The notes: generated by a model not told the origin, from the letters alone. Numbered from the stretch's first letter, positions 19,397-29,532 are shown. The stretch: 64,000 nucleotides of DNA from Nostoc sp. 106C (GCF_002154725.1 NZ_MTAW01000201.1:34011-98010); one strand, 5' to 3'. Program-made: numbers and translations.

Positions 19397-19436
19397 GCTA
19401 TGCAATATTTTGAATAATTTCATAATATTGCATAGC
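19397..19436. terminator. Perfect 13-bp hairpin downstream of sppA
   Basis: GCTATGCAATATT at 19397-19409 is the exact complement of AATATTGCATAGC at 19424-19436, with a 14-base loop. It lies about 46 bases past the sppA stop on the minus strand. There is no long T-run, so it may be an mRNA 3'-end stabiliser or a small repeat rather than a simple intrinsic terminator. The rest of 19005-19481 shows nothing else that I can support. Confidence 0.45.
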
Positions 19437-19481
19437 TGCGGAATGTAATTTGCACGATTAAGACAGGCGAAATCCCAACGC

Positions 19482-21317
19482 CTACTCAATTTTGAGGTTA
19501 AAGGGTAAGCGTGCGTAAACTCCTTGGGGATCGTTCATCTTTTGCAGAACTGCCAATTCCTGTTGCAGTTTTTGGAATTCAGCAGTGAGGGGATTGGAGG
19601 GTTTGATTTCTGTTCCTTTGATCCCTAAAGCACTCCGCGTCTCTTCAGTTGCTTTGCCAAAAAAGCGTTCTTCAAAGCTGCTAGTTTGGGGATACTCTTT
19701 GACTTGCCAATCTTTTCCCAACTTTGCTTGTTTAGCAGCATATTCTATAGCAGTACTCAAACCACCAATTTCATCTACTAAACCAATTTCTTTGGCGGCT
19801 GTACCTGACCAAACTCTTCCTTGGGCAATCTCTGCAACCTTGGTTTCTGGGAGTTTGCGTCCTTGAGATACTTTATTGAGAAACATATTGTAAATCCGGT
19901 TAACACTGCGCTGGTAAAGTGCTAACTCTTGGGGTGATTTTGGGCGAGAAACGGTTTGACTGTCTGCATAGCGTCCAGTTTTCACCGAATCCCAAGTAAT
20001 ACCATTATCGTTTGCTAACTTTTGACCGTTGAATAGTAACCCAAATACACCAATTGAACCTGTAATTGTATTTGGTTCGGCAAAAATTCGGTTGGAGTCG
20101 CTAGAAATCCAGTAACCACCAGAGGCGGCGACATCTCCCATTGAAACTACAACTGGTTTGACTGCACGAGTGAGTCGCACTTCTCGTTGCATTACCTCAG
20201 CGGCTGTAGCGCTACCACCAGGACTGTTAACTCGCAAAATCACAGCCTTGACATTATCATCTTGTCGCAGTTTGCTGAAGATTTTAGCAAAGCGATCGCC
20301 TCCTATTTCGCCATCGTCGCCTTTGCCATCAACAATCTCGCCTTCAGCATAAACAACGGCAATTTGATTTTTTGATTTACGTTCTACATCCAGGGACTTA
20401 TTGGGAACTTGGGCGTAGTCGCTGAGGCTAATTTGGCGGAAGGTTTTATCATCTTTATCGCTAGCGGTTAGCTTTTTCAGGTCGCTAACCACCTCATCAA
20501 CATAAGCTACCCGATCTACCAAACCGCTAGATTTTGCTTCTGGTGCTTCCAACACTGCTTGATTATCTGCGATCGCCTGCAATTTATCAGCACCGATTTT
20601 GCGACTAGCTCCCACAGATGTGCGCCACTCCGCCCAAACATCATCTAACAATTTCTGAGTTTGCTCGCGGTTCTCTGGACTCAACTTTGTGAGGATAAAC
20701 GGTTCGACTGCGCCTTTAAATTTTCCGACTCGCACAACCTGCACACCAATACCATATTTCTGCAATGCACCTGCCAAAAACATTGGTTGCGAACTTAAAC
20801 CGTTGACTTCCATCATCCCCAGAGGATTGAGTACAACAGTATCTGCTACTGAACTGAGATAATATTCCCGTTCGTCCCAGTCCTTACCATAGGCTACAAC
20901 CTTTTTGCCCGCAGCGCGGAACTTCTCTAGTGCTTGCCGAATTTCTTTCATGGATGCATAGCCTGCGCTGTTAGTTGAGTTGGTGCGTGTTGCATCTAGA
21001 TATATACCCACAATTCGGGGATCGCGCTGCGCCTTTTCTAAGGTATTCAGAACGCTGCGGAGTGACATCTGGTTTTCATCGACACCTGATAGCGCTTTCT
21101 GAAAAAATTCAGCAGACTTAGGTTCGCCATCGGTGATGTTCATTGATAAGTCAAAAACTACAACAGACTTATCTTTTACTTCTGGCCCCGTATCTTTGGA
21201 TGTAGCGGCGGCAAATAATAGCAATAATAATCCAGTAGCTCCAATACCGCTGAAAATAATTAGTCCTAGTAAACTGCCTAGTAAGCTGGCAAAAGTTTGT
21301 TGCAGAAAATTACGCAT
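19482..21317 (-). CDS. sppA: Signal peptide peptidase SppA (long form)
   Basis: The 611-residue protein is the long bacterial and plant-type SppA, a Ser-Lys membrane protease that degrades cleaved signal peptides. Cyanobacterial relatives act in thylakoid acclimation. A single membrane anchor lies at about 10-38. The catalytic Lys is K199 in VRVGKFKGAVEPF. The nucleophile is S399 in VAASGGYWIS, preceded by VNSPGGSATAAEVMQ. The spacing of about 200 residues matches the E. coli pair. The C-terminal GRVWSGTAAKEIGLVDEIGG motif is also intact. Confidence 0.95.
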   Translation of the reverse strand: MRNFLQQTFASLLGSLLGLIIFSGIGATGLLLLLFAAATSKDTGPEVKDKSVVVFDLSMNITDGEPKSAEFFQKALSGVDENQMSLRSVLNTLEKAQRDPRIVGIYLDATRTNSTNSAGYASMKEIRQALEKFRAAGKKVVAYGKDWDEREYYLSSVADTVVLNPLGMMEVNGLSSQPMFLAGALQKYGIGVQVVRVGKFKGAVEPFILTKLSPENREQTQKLLDDVWAEWRTSVGASRKIGADKLQAIADNQAVLEAPEAKSSGLVDRVAYVDEVVSDLKKLTASDKDDKTFRQISLSDYAQVPNKSLDVERKSKNQIAVVYAEGEIVDGKGDDGEIGGDRFAKIFSKLRQDDNVKAVILRVNSPGGSATAAEVMQREVRLTRAVKPVVVSMGDVAASGGYWISSDSNRIFAEPNTITGSIGVFGLLFNGQKLANDNGITWDSVKTGRYADSQTVSRPKSPQELALYQRSVNRIYNMFLNKVSQGRKLPETKVAEIAQGRVWSGTAAKEIGLVDEIGGLSTAIEYAAKQAKLGKDWQVKEYPQTSSFEERFFGKATEETRSALGIKGTEIKPSNPLTAEFQKLQQELAVLQKMNDPQGVYARLPFNLKIE

Positions 21318-21450
21318 TTTAGTTAATAGTTAATAGTCAATAAAAAGAGAACATGGAAGAGGTAACAGGGAACAGAAAATATTTATTTAAGCTAGGAAGA
21401 TTTTTTATCTCACCTTAAAAATTGGATTCTGTTTATTACATACGCAATCA

Positions 21451-22500
21451 TTATTGTATCCGCTGTAAACTTCCAGAATGCTTTAATTGATCTAAAGTTG
21501 CGTTACCAGTACAGAATAAAACTGTAGTGATTTCTGCAATTAATACCTCAACTAAATCAACAAGTGCTGCTTGTGATGTCACGGCTGCTTGCAGAAATGG
21601 CATAGCTAAACCAGCGATATCGGCCCCCAAGGCGATCGCCATTGCTACATCTAGTCCATGACGCAACCCGCCTGAGGCAATTAACGGCACATGAGGTGCG
21701 ATCGCTCGAATAGTTGTAATACAATCTGCTGTTGGTAAACCCCAATCAGCAAAGGTCTTTCCCAAACGCCGTTGCAAGTCATTATCCGCCCGTTCGCTTT
21801 CTACTTTTGCCCAAGAAGTTCCTCCCGCACCCGCCACATCAATCGCCTTTACCCCAGCCGCGAGTAATTTCTCTGCCATTGCCGCAGAAATCCCATTGCC
21901 TACTTCCTTGGCAATCACTGGCACTGGCAACTTAAAGCATAAGATAGCAATCTTGTCAAGCAATCCTCGAAAATTAGTATCACCTTTAGATTGAATGCAT
22001 TCTTGTAAAGGGTTAAGATGCAAAATTAAGGCATCGGCTTCTAAAATCTCAACTACTCGCAGGCATTCTTCTAAACCATACTTGTAGTTAAGCTGCACAG
22101 CACCCAAATTGGCTAATAACAGAACATCGGGGGCATACTTACGTATAGCAAAGGTATCAGCTACCTGAGGTTTTTCCACCGCTACGCGCTGAGAACCAAC
22201 ACCCATTGCAATTTTGTAATCTTGGGCAACTTGTGCCAAACGCTGATTAATGATCCCTGCTTGTTCAGTTCCCCCAGTCATGGAAGAGATTAACAAAGGT
22301 GCGCCTAGGCGTTTTTCCAAAAAATTTGTACTGATATCTATATCATTGCGATCTAATTCTGGTAAGCAACAATGGCTGAAACGATAGCGCTCTAGTCCAT
22401 TGGTTATTTGGTGACATTGAACATCTTCCTCTAGACAGATGCGAATATGCTCGGCTTTACGAGACTGGGTTTGTGCTGAGATGCTGTTGGGGACGTTCAC
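21451..22500 (-). CDS. fni: Type 2 isopentenyl-diphosphate delta-isomerase
   Basis: The 349-residue flavoenzyme interconverts IPP and DMAPP for isoprenoid, carotenoid and phytol synthesis. It is unrelated to the type 1 Idi enzyme. Visible signatures are [15 protein letters not shown] near the N-terminus, [46 protein letters not shown] and [13 protein letters not shown], covering the FMN- and substrate-binding loops. [21 protein letters not shown] closes the TIM barrel. Length is typical. It lies about 130 bases upstream of sppA on the same strand. Confidence 0.95.
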   Translation of the reverse strand: MNVPNSISAQTQSRKAEHIRICLEEDVQCHQITNGLERYRFSHCCLPELDRNDIDISTNFLEKRLGAPLLISSMTGGTEQAGIINQRLAQVAQDYKIAMGVGSQRVAVEKPQVADTFAIRKYAPDVLLLANLGAVQLNYKYGLEECLRVVEILEADALILHLNPLQECIQSKGDTNFRGLLDKIAILCFKLPVPVIAKEVGNGISAAMAEKLLAAGVKAIDVAGAGGTSWAKVESERADNDLQRRLGKTFADWGLPTADCITTIRAIAPHVPLIASGGLRHGLDVAMAIALGADIAGLAMPFLQAAVTSQAALVDLVEVLIAEITTVLFCTGNATLDQLKHSGSLQRIQ

Positions 22501-22676
22501 TGGTATGTATGAATTAAGGCTGTTGCGATCGCTATTGTTACAGGTTCAGGGATTCTAGGAAACGGTATATATCAGGTATTGGGTGTTGGGCATTGCCATG
22601 AGTTGCTTATTTGATGTAGGGTGTGGCATTGACTAGCAAAACCTTGATATAGTGGGCACTGCCATCCTACTAGACA

Positions 22677-25600
22677 TTATTTACCAACTAAGACGGTTAT
22701 GGCTTCAATAAGTGTAACAGGATCGACTGGTTTGGAAATATGCCTTTGAAAGCCTGCTGTGAGCGCTTGCTGGTAGTCAATTTCTCCGGCATAAGCTGTC
22801 AGAGCGATCGCGCTAATCTGTCCTCCTTGTTCTGGCGGCAGAGATCTCACCTGTCGCATTAACATATATCCATCCATTTCTGGCATTCCAATATCGCTCA
22901 ACAGTATGTCTGGCTGGAACTGAGTAAAAGCGCTGAGTGCCTCGTTAGCGGAGGCGGCGGCTGTGATAGTTGCGCCATGCTTTTCTAGCAAGAAGGCAAT
23001 AAATTCTCGTGTATCTGTGTCGTCATCCACTACTAAAATTTTTATACCCTTTAAATCACGGGATAGCTCAGACTGTTGAGTATCTTCATGGGTCTGAGAT
23101 TGATTGTGCATCAGTGGCAATCTCACTGTAAAGGTTGCACCCCGATCGACGCCTAAGCTTTCCGCCTGGACTGTTCCACCATGCAATTCGACTAACTGAC
23201 GGACAATCGCCAGTCCCAACCCCAACCCCCCAAATTTACGGGTTGTGGCTGCATCTGCTTGACGAAAGTAGTCAAATACATAGGGAAGGAAATCAGGCTC
23301 GATCCCCTTACCTGTATCGCTGACGGTAATTTGAGCAACAGAGCCAATTTGTTCGAGTCGAATGTCTACCCGCCCCCCTTCTGGCGTAAATTTGACGGCG
23401 TTGGAGAGGAGATTCCAGATTACTTGCTGCAATCGATTGGCATCACCGGAAACCAGAAATTTTGGATTTTGGATTTTGGATTTTAGATTACCAGGTTGCT
23501 CGTTAGAGTTTGTAGATTTTGGACTGACATCAATATCTTCCAATCCAAAATCTAAAAACGGAAATCGTAAATTGATGGACTTGGCTTCAGCAGCCAGTCG
23601 CACCGTTTCCATTGCTGCTTGAATTATCGAAACCAAATTAACAGGGCAGACATTAAGGTTAAGTTTACCCCGTAGAATCCGGGAAACATCCAGCAGATCG
23701 TCAATCAGATCGGCTTGTAATTTGGCGTTGCGTTCGATGACAGACAACGCTTGAGTTGTTTTGGCAGCATCAAGTTTTTGGGTTCGTAATAACTTTGACC
23801 AGCCTAAGATGGGGTTGAGGGGCGATCGCAACTCGTGAGACAGTACTGCTAAAAATTCATCTTTGATACGATTTGCTTGCTGAGATGCTTCGTAGAGCCG
23901 AACATTGTCAATTGCTGAAGCTGCCATCTGAGCCAGTTGTACCAAAATCGCTTCGTCTTCTGCGGTGAATTCGCCCTCATATTTATCGGAAAGCTGAATT
24001 AAACCAAGATTTTTACCATTACGGCTGGTGAGAGGTACAGCCAGCCAACCACGCATTGGGGGATGTTTAGCTGCGGCCTGACTAAATTTGCACCAATTAG
24101 GATGTGCTTCTAGTTCAGCTTGAGTCAACCGCATCGGCTTTTGTGTGCGGCAAATTAACGTATAAATCCCTGAGCCATCAGGGTTCTCGTTGTAGTTGCG
24201 CCACTGGGCATATTTATCTGAAAGCGATACTGTATGAATTCCTTGGACCCAGTTATCATCAACCGTCATACTGGTGACGGACTGGTGTGCACCAATAATA
24301 TCGCGGGTTTGGTCTGTAATTATTCGCAGTCTTTCGTTTAGTGATAGCGTCGAGTTGATACTCAAGGATGCCTCAGTCAGCTTTTGTAACCGGGTTGTCT
24401 GCTGCTGCTCACGCAAGAGTAACCTAGCACGTTCTGCCTCACTGCGTTTGCGTTCAGTGATATCCAGCACGATCGCGATCGCGTATTGGGGTTTACCAGA
24501 TGCATCACAGATTGCTGCGACGCTATTGCTCACCCATACCTGGGAACCATCTTTACGGATATAACGTTTCTCGATTGTGAAGTCATCTCCTGACGTTACC
24601 AAGTTGTAAAAAAGCTCTGTTTGCAAAGGCAAATCGTCGGGATGAACAATTTCCTCTATTCGCTTTTGAAATAATTCTGACCTTGAATAGCCAACGATGT
24701 CACAATACTGCTGGTTTACTAGCAGGAATCGACCTGTTAAATCGGTTTGTGCAATTCCTACTGCTGCCTGGTTGACGATCGCCCGAAACCGCTCTTCGCT
24801 GGCACTAAGAGCTGCCTCTGCCCGTTTGCGAGCCGTAATGTCGCGAAAATAAACGGCAACACCATCTGCGGATGGGTAAGCATGGATTTCCAGCCACATA
24901 CCCATCGGTTCACCAAACTCTTCAAAGACAACGGAAATCTTCTCCTTCACAGCATAGTGGAGTTTCTGGTAACCCAAACTTCCCACTAATTCTGGAAATA
25001 CTTCTTGCCATACTTGCTTACCGAGCAATTCTTCCCGGGATTTTTGCAATAGTCTTGTAGCTTGTTCATTAACGTAGGTGTAGTGCCACTCGCGATCAAA
25101 AGCCACAAAGGCATCAGTGATACTTTCTAGAATGTTGCTAATTTGACTGCGGGCTGCTTCAGTTTGAATTCGTAGCTCTTGCTCCCGTCGCACTGCTTCT
25201 TGACGCATCTGAGCCATCTTCAAATTTGCCTCGACACGAGCCAGTAACTCCCGCGCCGAAAACGGCTTGATTAGGTAGTCGTCGGCTCCTGCTTCTAGAC
25301 CTTGGATACGGGATTCTTCTCCAGCACGGGCAGAAAGCAGAATAATTGGCATTTCTCTGGTATTTGGATCAGCCCTTAGCTCTTGTAACAAACCTAAGCC
25401 ATCCAGCCTAGGCATCATAATATCTGTCAGCACCAGATCGGGTAAATGCTGACGCACAGATGTTAAAGCCGCCAACCCATCTGATACTACCTCAACCTCA
25501 TACCCTTGAGTTAACAACAAACGCTGTACATAGTCGCGCATATCAGCGTTATCGTCAGCCAGCAGGATACGGGCAGAGGAAGATGCAACGACACGGGGAT

Positions 25601-27515
25601 ATAGAGACGCGGGAAATGTTTGTGATACTTTCTCCTTGTCTGTCAGTCTCCGCATCCCCGTGTCCTCTTGAGGTAGCCAGCGTAAGGCTTCTTCGACATA
25701 GGCAGCTGCACCTATTGCAGTTGATGCCAATGAACGATTTGTCTGAATGCGAAGTGCACTATCGCGCCCCGCTACGCTAACGCTTGGTAAATGAGCCGAG
25801 CCTGTAGGAATTGATACTTTAAAGCTGCTTCCTTGATTGATAATACTAGTAACTTTGATAGTACCGCCATGCAGTTGCACTAATTCTTTAACTAAGGAAA
25901 GACCAATTCCCGATCCTTCATAAGTCCTTCCCTTTGCCCCCTGTACCCGATGAAAGCGCTCAAATAAATGGGGTATTTCTTCAGCAGGAATACCTGTGCC
26001 CGTATCTCGCACTTCTAGTTCAACATGGTCACTGTAATAGCGCAAAGTAACTGCGATCTCTCCCGCAAAAGTGAATTTAAAGGCATTCGAGAGCAAGTTC
26101 AGAACAATTTTTTCCCACATTTCCCGGTCTACATACACGGGTTCAGGTAGTGGAGGGCAGTCTACCACAAGGCGCATCTCTGCCCGTTCGATGGCGGATC
26201 TAAAGACTCCTGCCAAGTCTGTTGTCAACATTGCCAAGTCTGTTGGTTCATAGACCGCTTGGACGCGACCTGCCTCAATCCGGGAGAAGTCCAGCAGTGT
26301 ATTTACCAGCTTCAGCAACCGCAGGGAGTTACGATGCACAATTTCCAACTGTTCGCGATCGCTGGGTAACAGCCCAGAAGAATCGGCTAGGATATCCTCC
26401 AAGGGGCCGAGCATCAGGGTGAGCGGAGTACGGAATTCGTGGCTGACGTTGCTAAAGAAAACGGTTTTTGCTCGATCTAGTTCTGCTAATGCTTCAGTGC
26501 GCTTGCGCTCTTCTTCGTATGCTTGAGCGTTGGCAATGCTAGCTCCAATCTGAGATGAAACTAAATCGATAAATCTTTGATAGTTGTCGTCAAAGATTCT
26601 AAACGGGTTCAAGCCAGCAATCAAGATCCCAGCTTTTCCCGTCTGTCTCGATGGTGCGATCAGCACCGCCACTGCTTGGTGTGGAGGACGCTTCCAAGCG
26701 CCTGTTGGCAGGTTGGCAAAAGACGCTTCCAAATTAGACACCAGGCATGGCTTCTGGGTTTTGATGATTTCTGCAAAGGGCCAAACTGAATCGGCATCAA
26801 TATCGACTTTTTGCGGAACTGCTGCATTGTCTAGTTCGATACCGCAAGTCCCAGTTAACAAAACGCACTGCTGCTCTGGATCGACCAGATAAATCATCGC
26901 AAAAGGTAGGTCGTAAGGGTTAGTTACCAAACAACTTGCACTTAGAGAGCAGGCTGCATCAAATGTGCGCGCGTCTGCTGTCCTAGCCGCTAGTTCCCGC
27001 AGTAGTGCCAACTGACGTTCGCTAATAATTCGCTGCGTGTCGTCTGAGTTGGCACAAATAATTCCACCTGTACCGCCTTGATCGTTAGGAACTGGGCTAT
27101 ATGAAAATGTATAGTAAGTCTCTTCTGGGTAGCCGTTGCGCTCCATGATTAATAGCAGCGCTTCGTCGTAAGTACCTTCATTCTGCAACAGCGCTGATTC
27201 TGCCCGCGGCCCAACCTGATCCCAAATCTCTCGCCACACATAGGCAGCTGGCTGTCCTAGGGCAGAAGGATGTTTGCCACCAACAATCGCTTTGTAAGCA
27301 TCATTGTAAAGGTTAATCAGTTCTGAACCCCACCAGACAAACATCGGTTGGCGGGATGTCAGCATAATTCGCACGCAAGTCTTGAGGCTCTGCGGCCATG
27401 CTGATACTGGGCCCAAAGACGTTTGTGACCAATCAAAAGATTGCATGAGCCTTCCCATTTCTCCACCACCAGCAAAAATGTCTTCGATGGTAGTGGCTTT
27501 CTTCTGTTGAGTCAC
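22677..27515 (-). CDS. Giant hybrid sensor histidine kinase (two kinase cores, two receivers)
   Basis: The 1612-residue protein has no membrane helix or signal, so it should sense in the cytosol. Domains in order are: a PAS-like input (about 20-160), GAF (about 175-335), and HisKA with H359 in SHEFRTPLT followed by HATPase (to about 585). REC1 (about 650-765) has phospho-acceptor D698. Next are PAS (about 800-915) and PAS/PAC (about 920-1045), then GAF (about 1065-1205). HisKA with H1227 in SHELRSPLN and HATPase (to about 1465) follow, and REC2 has D1541 in LLSDIGMPEMDG. Both kinase cores keep their N, G1 (DTGTGIP, DTGKGIE) and G2 boxes. Two stretches are coded by intergenic-type repeats (residues about 618-642 and 1319-1354). 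The signal is unknown. No separate response regulator is adjacent. Confidence 0.95.
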   Translation of the reverse strand: MTQQKKATTIEDIFAGGGEMGRLMQSFDWSQTSLGPVSAWPQSLKTCVRIMLTSRQPMFVWWGSELINLYNDAYKAIVGGKHPSALGQPAAYVWREIWDQVGPRAESALLQNEGTYDEALLLIMERNGYPEETYYTFSYSPVPNDQGGTGGIICANSDDTQRIISERQLALLRELAARTADARTFDAACSLSASCLVTNPYDLPFAMIYLVDPEQQCVLLTGTCGIELDNAAVPQKVDIDADSVWPFAEIIKTQKPCLVSNLEASFANLPTGAWKRPPHQAVAVLIAPSRQTGKAGILIAGLNPFRIFDDNYQRFIDLVSSQIGASIANAQAYEEERKRTEALAELDRAKTVFFSNVSHEFRTPLTLMLGPLEDILADSSGLLPSDREQLEIVHRNSLRLLKLVNTLLDFSRIEAGRVQAVYEPTDLAMLTTDLAGVFRSAIERAEMRLVVDCPPLPEPVYVDREMWEKIVLNLLSNAFKFTFAGEIAVTLRYYSDHVELEVRDTGTGIPAEEIPHLFERFHRVQGAKGRTYEGSGIGLSLVKELVQLHGGTIKVTSIINQGSSFKVSIPTGSAHLPSVSVAGRDSALRIQTNRSLASTAIGAAAYVEEALRWLPQEDTGMRRLTDKEKVSQTFPASLYPRVVASSSARILLADDNADMRDYVQRLLLTQGYEVEVVSDGLAALTSVRQHLPDLVLTDIMMPRLDGLGLLQELRADPNTREMPIILLSARAGEESRIQGLEAGADDYLIKPFSARELLARVEANLKMAQMRQEAVRREQELRIQTEAARSQISNILESITDAFVAFDREWHYTYVNEQATRLLQKSREELLGKQVWQEVFPELVGSLGYQKLHYAVKEKISVVFEEFGEPMGMWLEIHAYPSADGVAVYFRDITARKRAEAALSASEERFRAIVNQAAVGIAQTDLTGRFLLVNQQYCDIVGYSRSELFQKRIEEIVHPDDLPLQTELFYNLVTSGDDFTIEKRYIRKDGSQVWVSNSVAAICDASGKPQYAIAIVLDITERKRSEAERARLLLREQQQTTRLQKLTEASLSINSTLSLNERLRIITDQTRDIIGAHQSVTSMTVDDNWVQGIHTVSLSDKYAQWRNYNENPDGSGIYTLICRTQKPMRLTQAELEAHPNWCKFSQAAAKHPPMRGWLAVPLTSRNGKNLGLIQLSDKYEGEFTAEDEAILVQLAQMAASAIDNVRLYEASQQANRIKDEFLAVLSHELRSPLNPILGWSKLLRTQKLDAAKTTQALSVIERNAKLQADLIDDLLDVSRILRGKLNLNVCPVNLVSIIQAAMETVRLAAEAKSINLRFPFLDFGLEDIDVSPKSTNSNEQPGNLKSKIQNPKFLVSGDANRLQQVIWNLLSNAVKFTPEGGRVDIRLEQIGSVAQITVSDTGKGIEPDFLPYVFDYFRQADAATTRKFGGLGLGLAIVRQLVELHGGTVQAESLGVDRGATFTVRLPLMHNQSQTHEDTQQSELSRDLKGIKILVVDDDTDTREFIAFLLEKHGATITAAASANEALSAFTQFQPDILLSDIGMPEMDGYMLMRQVRSLPPEQGGQISAIALTAYAGEIDYQQALTAGFQRHISKPVDPVTLIEAITVLVGK
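23455..23560. repeat. Intergenic-type TTTTGGA repeat inserted in frame in the kinase gene
   Basis: The plus strand reads GGATTTTGGATTTTGGATTT followed by TAGATT at one side and AATCCAAAATCTAAAAAC at the other, an imperfect inverted repeat about 100 bases long. The same words occur between genes in this window near 35825 and 48541. On the minus strand it codes for about 33 extra residues (including NLKSKIQNPK) placed between the HisKA and the N box of the second kinase core, where related kinases have a short loop. Confidence 0.6.
25590..25664. repeat. 75-bp palindromic-ended repeat read in frame in the kinase gene
   Basis: Perfect 11-bp inverted ends, GACACGGGGAT at 25590-25600 and ATCCCCGTGTC at 25654-25664, enclose a segment of 53 bases. 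Its length is a multiple of three and it stays open in the kinase frame, coding for about 25 residues (DTGMRRLTDKEKVS and onward) in the linker before the first receiver. Similar CACGGGGAT-ended elements are familiar from Nostoc intergenic DNA. Confidence 0.65.
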
Positions 27516-27957
27516 AAGTCTCTGCTCCTCATGCTCGAAAATATTTATTTTGCAGATCCTGAGTGCGATCGCTCATTTGGTATAGTAACGCTTAAAGTTG
27601 TTTCAATGTTTAGGGTAAAAGTTTTGTTAGTCAGCTTTTCCAGCGTTTCTCTGGAATGAAACCCCTAGCTTAACTGCGAACTTTACTTGTGACAGTTTCA
27701 GGCGCTATGAGGTCTTGCGAACTAACTCCGCAAATCTTACTGTTTATTGCGGACATAAAGCACTGCTAACTTTGCTTTTCTAAGCGAGACTTTACCACGT
27801 GCTATATTGCTCGTCGTATCTGCCAGAAGACACATAAATTTACAAAAAATTTCCTAAGGACTGGGGCACAGCATCAGTAAGTTTAGTTGCCCAACCCAGC
27901 GATTACAGATGCTATGCCCCGACAAAGGTTATATTGTTTACCTCTAGATTTGTAACT
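27516..27957. other. Intergenic region upstream of the hybrid kinase
   Basis: These 442 bases lie between the kinase start and the double-glycine peptide gene on the same strand. I see no ORF of credible length, no repeat element and no clear hairpin. It should hold the kinase promoter. No Shine-Dalgarno sequence is obvious before the ATG at 27515. Confidence 0.4.
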
Positions 27958-28248
27958 TCATCTTCTGCCAAACAGCCTGGCAAAGCCTGAAAAGAAGCTC
28001 ATAACATCGTTAACCGATTCAAAGCCCAAACCAATCACTTGAAATGCAGCAGAAGATATATAAGAAGATCTAAAAACAGAATTGCTGCCAAAACCCCTTC
28101 GCCTTGAACTTGTTCGCACAGATGACAACATATCTCTCTGCTCAAACATCGACCCTGATAAGAAAATATCAATTCCACCCGACACTTGATCGAGTTCTTC
28201 GTTTGATAATTCAACGGGAGCGTTATTTATGACTTTCTCATGAGACAT
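27958..28248 (-). CDS. Double-glycine-leader peptide (RiPP or bacteriocin-like precursor)
   Basis: The 96-residue product starts with a leader ending ELSNEELDQVSGG (residues 13-25). This matches the consensus LSxxELxxVxGG cut by C39-peptidase ABC exporters. The expected mature part is 71 residues, rich in Ser, Phe, Gly and Arg (SSRRRGFGSNS, FARLFGRR), with no Cys, so lanthionine or disulfide bridges are not possible. No exporter, modification enzyme or immunity gene is nearby. A weak AGGG lies before the ATG. The gene is upstream of the giant kinase on the same strand. Function as a secreted peptide is inferred from the leader only. Confidence 0.65.
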   Translation of the reverse strand: MSHEKVINNAPVELSNEELDQVSGGIDIFLSGSMFEQRDMLSSVRTSSRRRGFGSNSVFRSSYISSAAFQVIGLGFESVNDVMSFFSGFARLFGRR

Positions 28249-28619
28249 GATTTTTTCCCTATCAATAGCTATTGATATTTAGATATCTCTCTAGGGTGAT
28301 AACTTATGCCGTATTGCCTTACATCTTGAAAGGAATTAACAGGATAGAGGCTGGAGAAAACAGTAGCAATTACTTTCAGTAAATTGCCAAGTTTTCCTGG
28401 CAAAGAACGAACACCAGAAATTTGTAACTTGGAATACAATTTACCGCTTAACTACCTTAACCAATAGGTTAAAACTATTAGATTTACTTATAGTAAAGCG
28501 ATAATTATTTCTTAGTGTTACCTAGATAAAATATAGATACAATCAACGGTTTAAGATTTCCGTGCAACAGGTGCGATCTCTTAACTAAAATAAATTAATA
28601 AAACTTTAAACGTGGCTCT
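28249..28619. other. Intergenic region between the peptide and Uma2 genes
   Basis: This AT-rich divergent spacer of 371 bases should hold promoters for both flanking genes. No strong inverted repeat, Shine-Dalgarno sequence or ORF is recognised in it. Confidence 0.4.
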
Positions 28620-29339
28620 ATGACCACCGCTATTCCTAACTCTCCCAAATCGGAAATTATTTATGCCAGCAGCGATGGAGAACCTGTGGCGGAAACTTAC
28701 GACCATCTATATGCAATTTTAACTACACTAGAAGTCCTCAGACAGTATCTTCAAGGTCGTCGCGCCACAGTTTTAGCCAATCAATTCTTGTATTATGCAC
28801 AAGGTTTCCCAAAATTGCGAGTTGCTCCTGATGTCATGGTTATCTATGACGTTGAACCGGGGGGACGCGATAACTACAAAATTTGGGAAGAACAACAAGT
28901 GCCAAAAGTGATTTTTGAAATTACCTCTAAAGGGACTCAGGAAGAGGACAAAACCGCTAAGAAAAATCTCTATGAAGGGCTAGAAGTACAGGAATATTGG
29001 TTATTTGACCCAAAGGGTGAGTGGATTGAACAAAAGTTGCAAGGGTATCGGCTGCGAGGAGATATTTATGAGCCAATTAGCGATAGTTGCAGCCAACAAC
29101 TACAATTACGTCTTGCTGTAGAAGGAAAACTAATTGGCTTTTATCGCTTAGATAACGGAGAAAAATTGTTGGTGGCTGATGAGTTGGTTGAAGCACTCAG
29201 ACAAGAGACTCACAAACGTATAGAGGCTGAAAGACAGGCAGAACAGGAACGCCAACGTGCAGAACAGGAACGTCAACGCGCAACGGAACTCGAGTCGCTA
29301 CTTTCTCGTTATCGAGAACAGTTTGGCGAATTGCCATAA
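28620..29339 (+). CDS. Uma2-family (DUF820) putative restriction-fold endonuclease
   Basis: The 239-residue protein has the Uma2 core seen in great numbers in cyanobacteria: KLRVAPDVMVIYDVEPGGRD, then VPKVIFEITSKGTQEEDKTA and KKNLYEGLEVQEYWLFDP. The PD-(D/E)xK-type residues are the Asp in APDVMV and the E-x-T/S-K in FEITSK. The C-terminal 45 residues form a charged coiled coil (AERQAEQERQRAEQERQRA). The cellular role of the family is not settled; a nuclease activity is predicted from the fold. It is a single gene with no operon partner. Confidence 0.85.
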   Translation: MTTAIPNSPKSEIIYASSDGEPVAETYDHLYAILTTLEVLRQYLQGRRATVLANQFLYYAQGFPKLRVAPDVMVIYDVEPGGRDNYKIWEEQQVPKVIFEITSKGTQEEDKTAKKNLYEGLEVQEYWLFDPKGEWIEQKLQGYRLRGDIYEPISDSCSQQLQLRLAVEGKLIGFYRLDNGEKLLVADELVEALRQETHKRIEAERQAEQERQRAEQERQRATELESLLSRYREQFGELP

Positions 29340-29532
29340 CTGCAAAGACAGTTCCAACAGTTAAAACAGAAAGAAAAAGCTGTTACCTATGCGATCGCGC
29401 TGGATAGACCCTTGCTCTTAGTCTCCTTTTGCTACAATTAGGGATTGACTACTTGGCAACATCATTAATAACACTGCTTTATATTGGTTGATCGAGCAGA
29501 TATAAGTAGAAAGACTAAAATAATTCACGCTA

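Noticed and set aside
27516..28619. A full bacteriocin cluster around the first double-glycine peptide
   Set aside because: No exporter, modification enzyme or immunity gene is adjacent; only the leader supports export.
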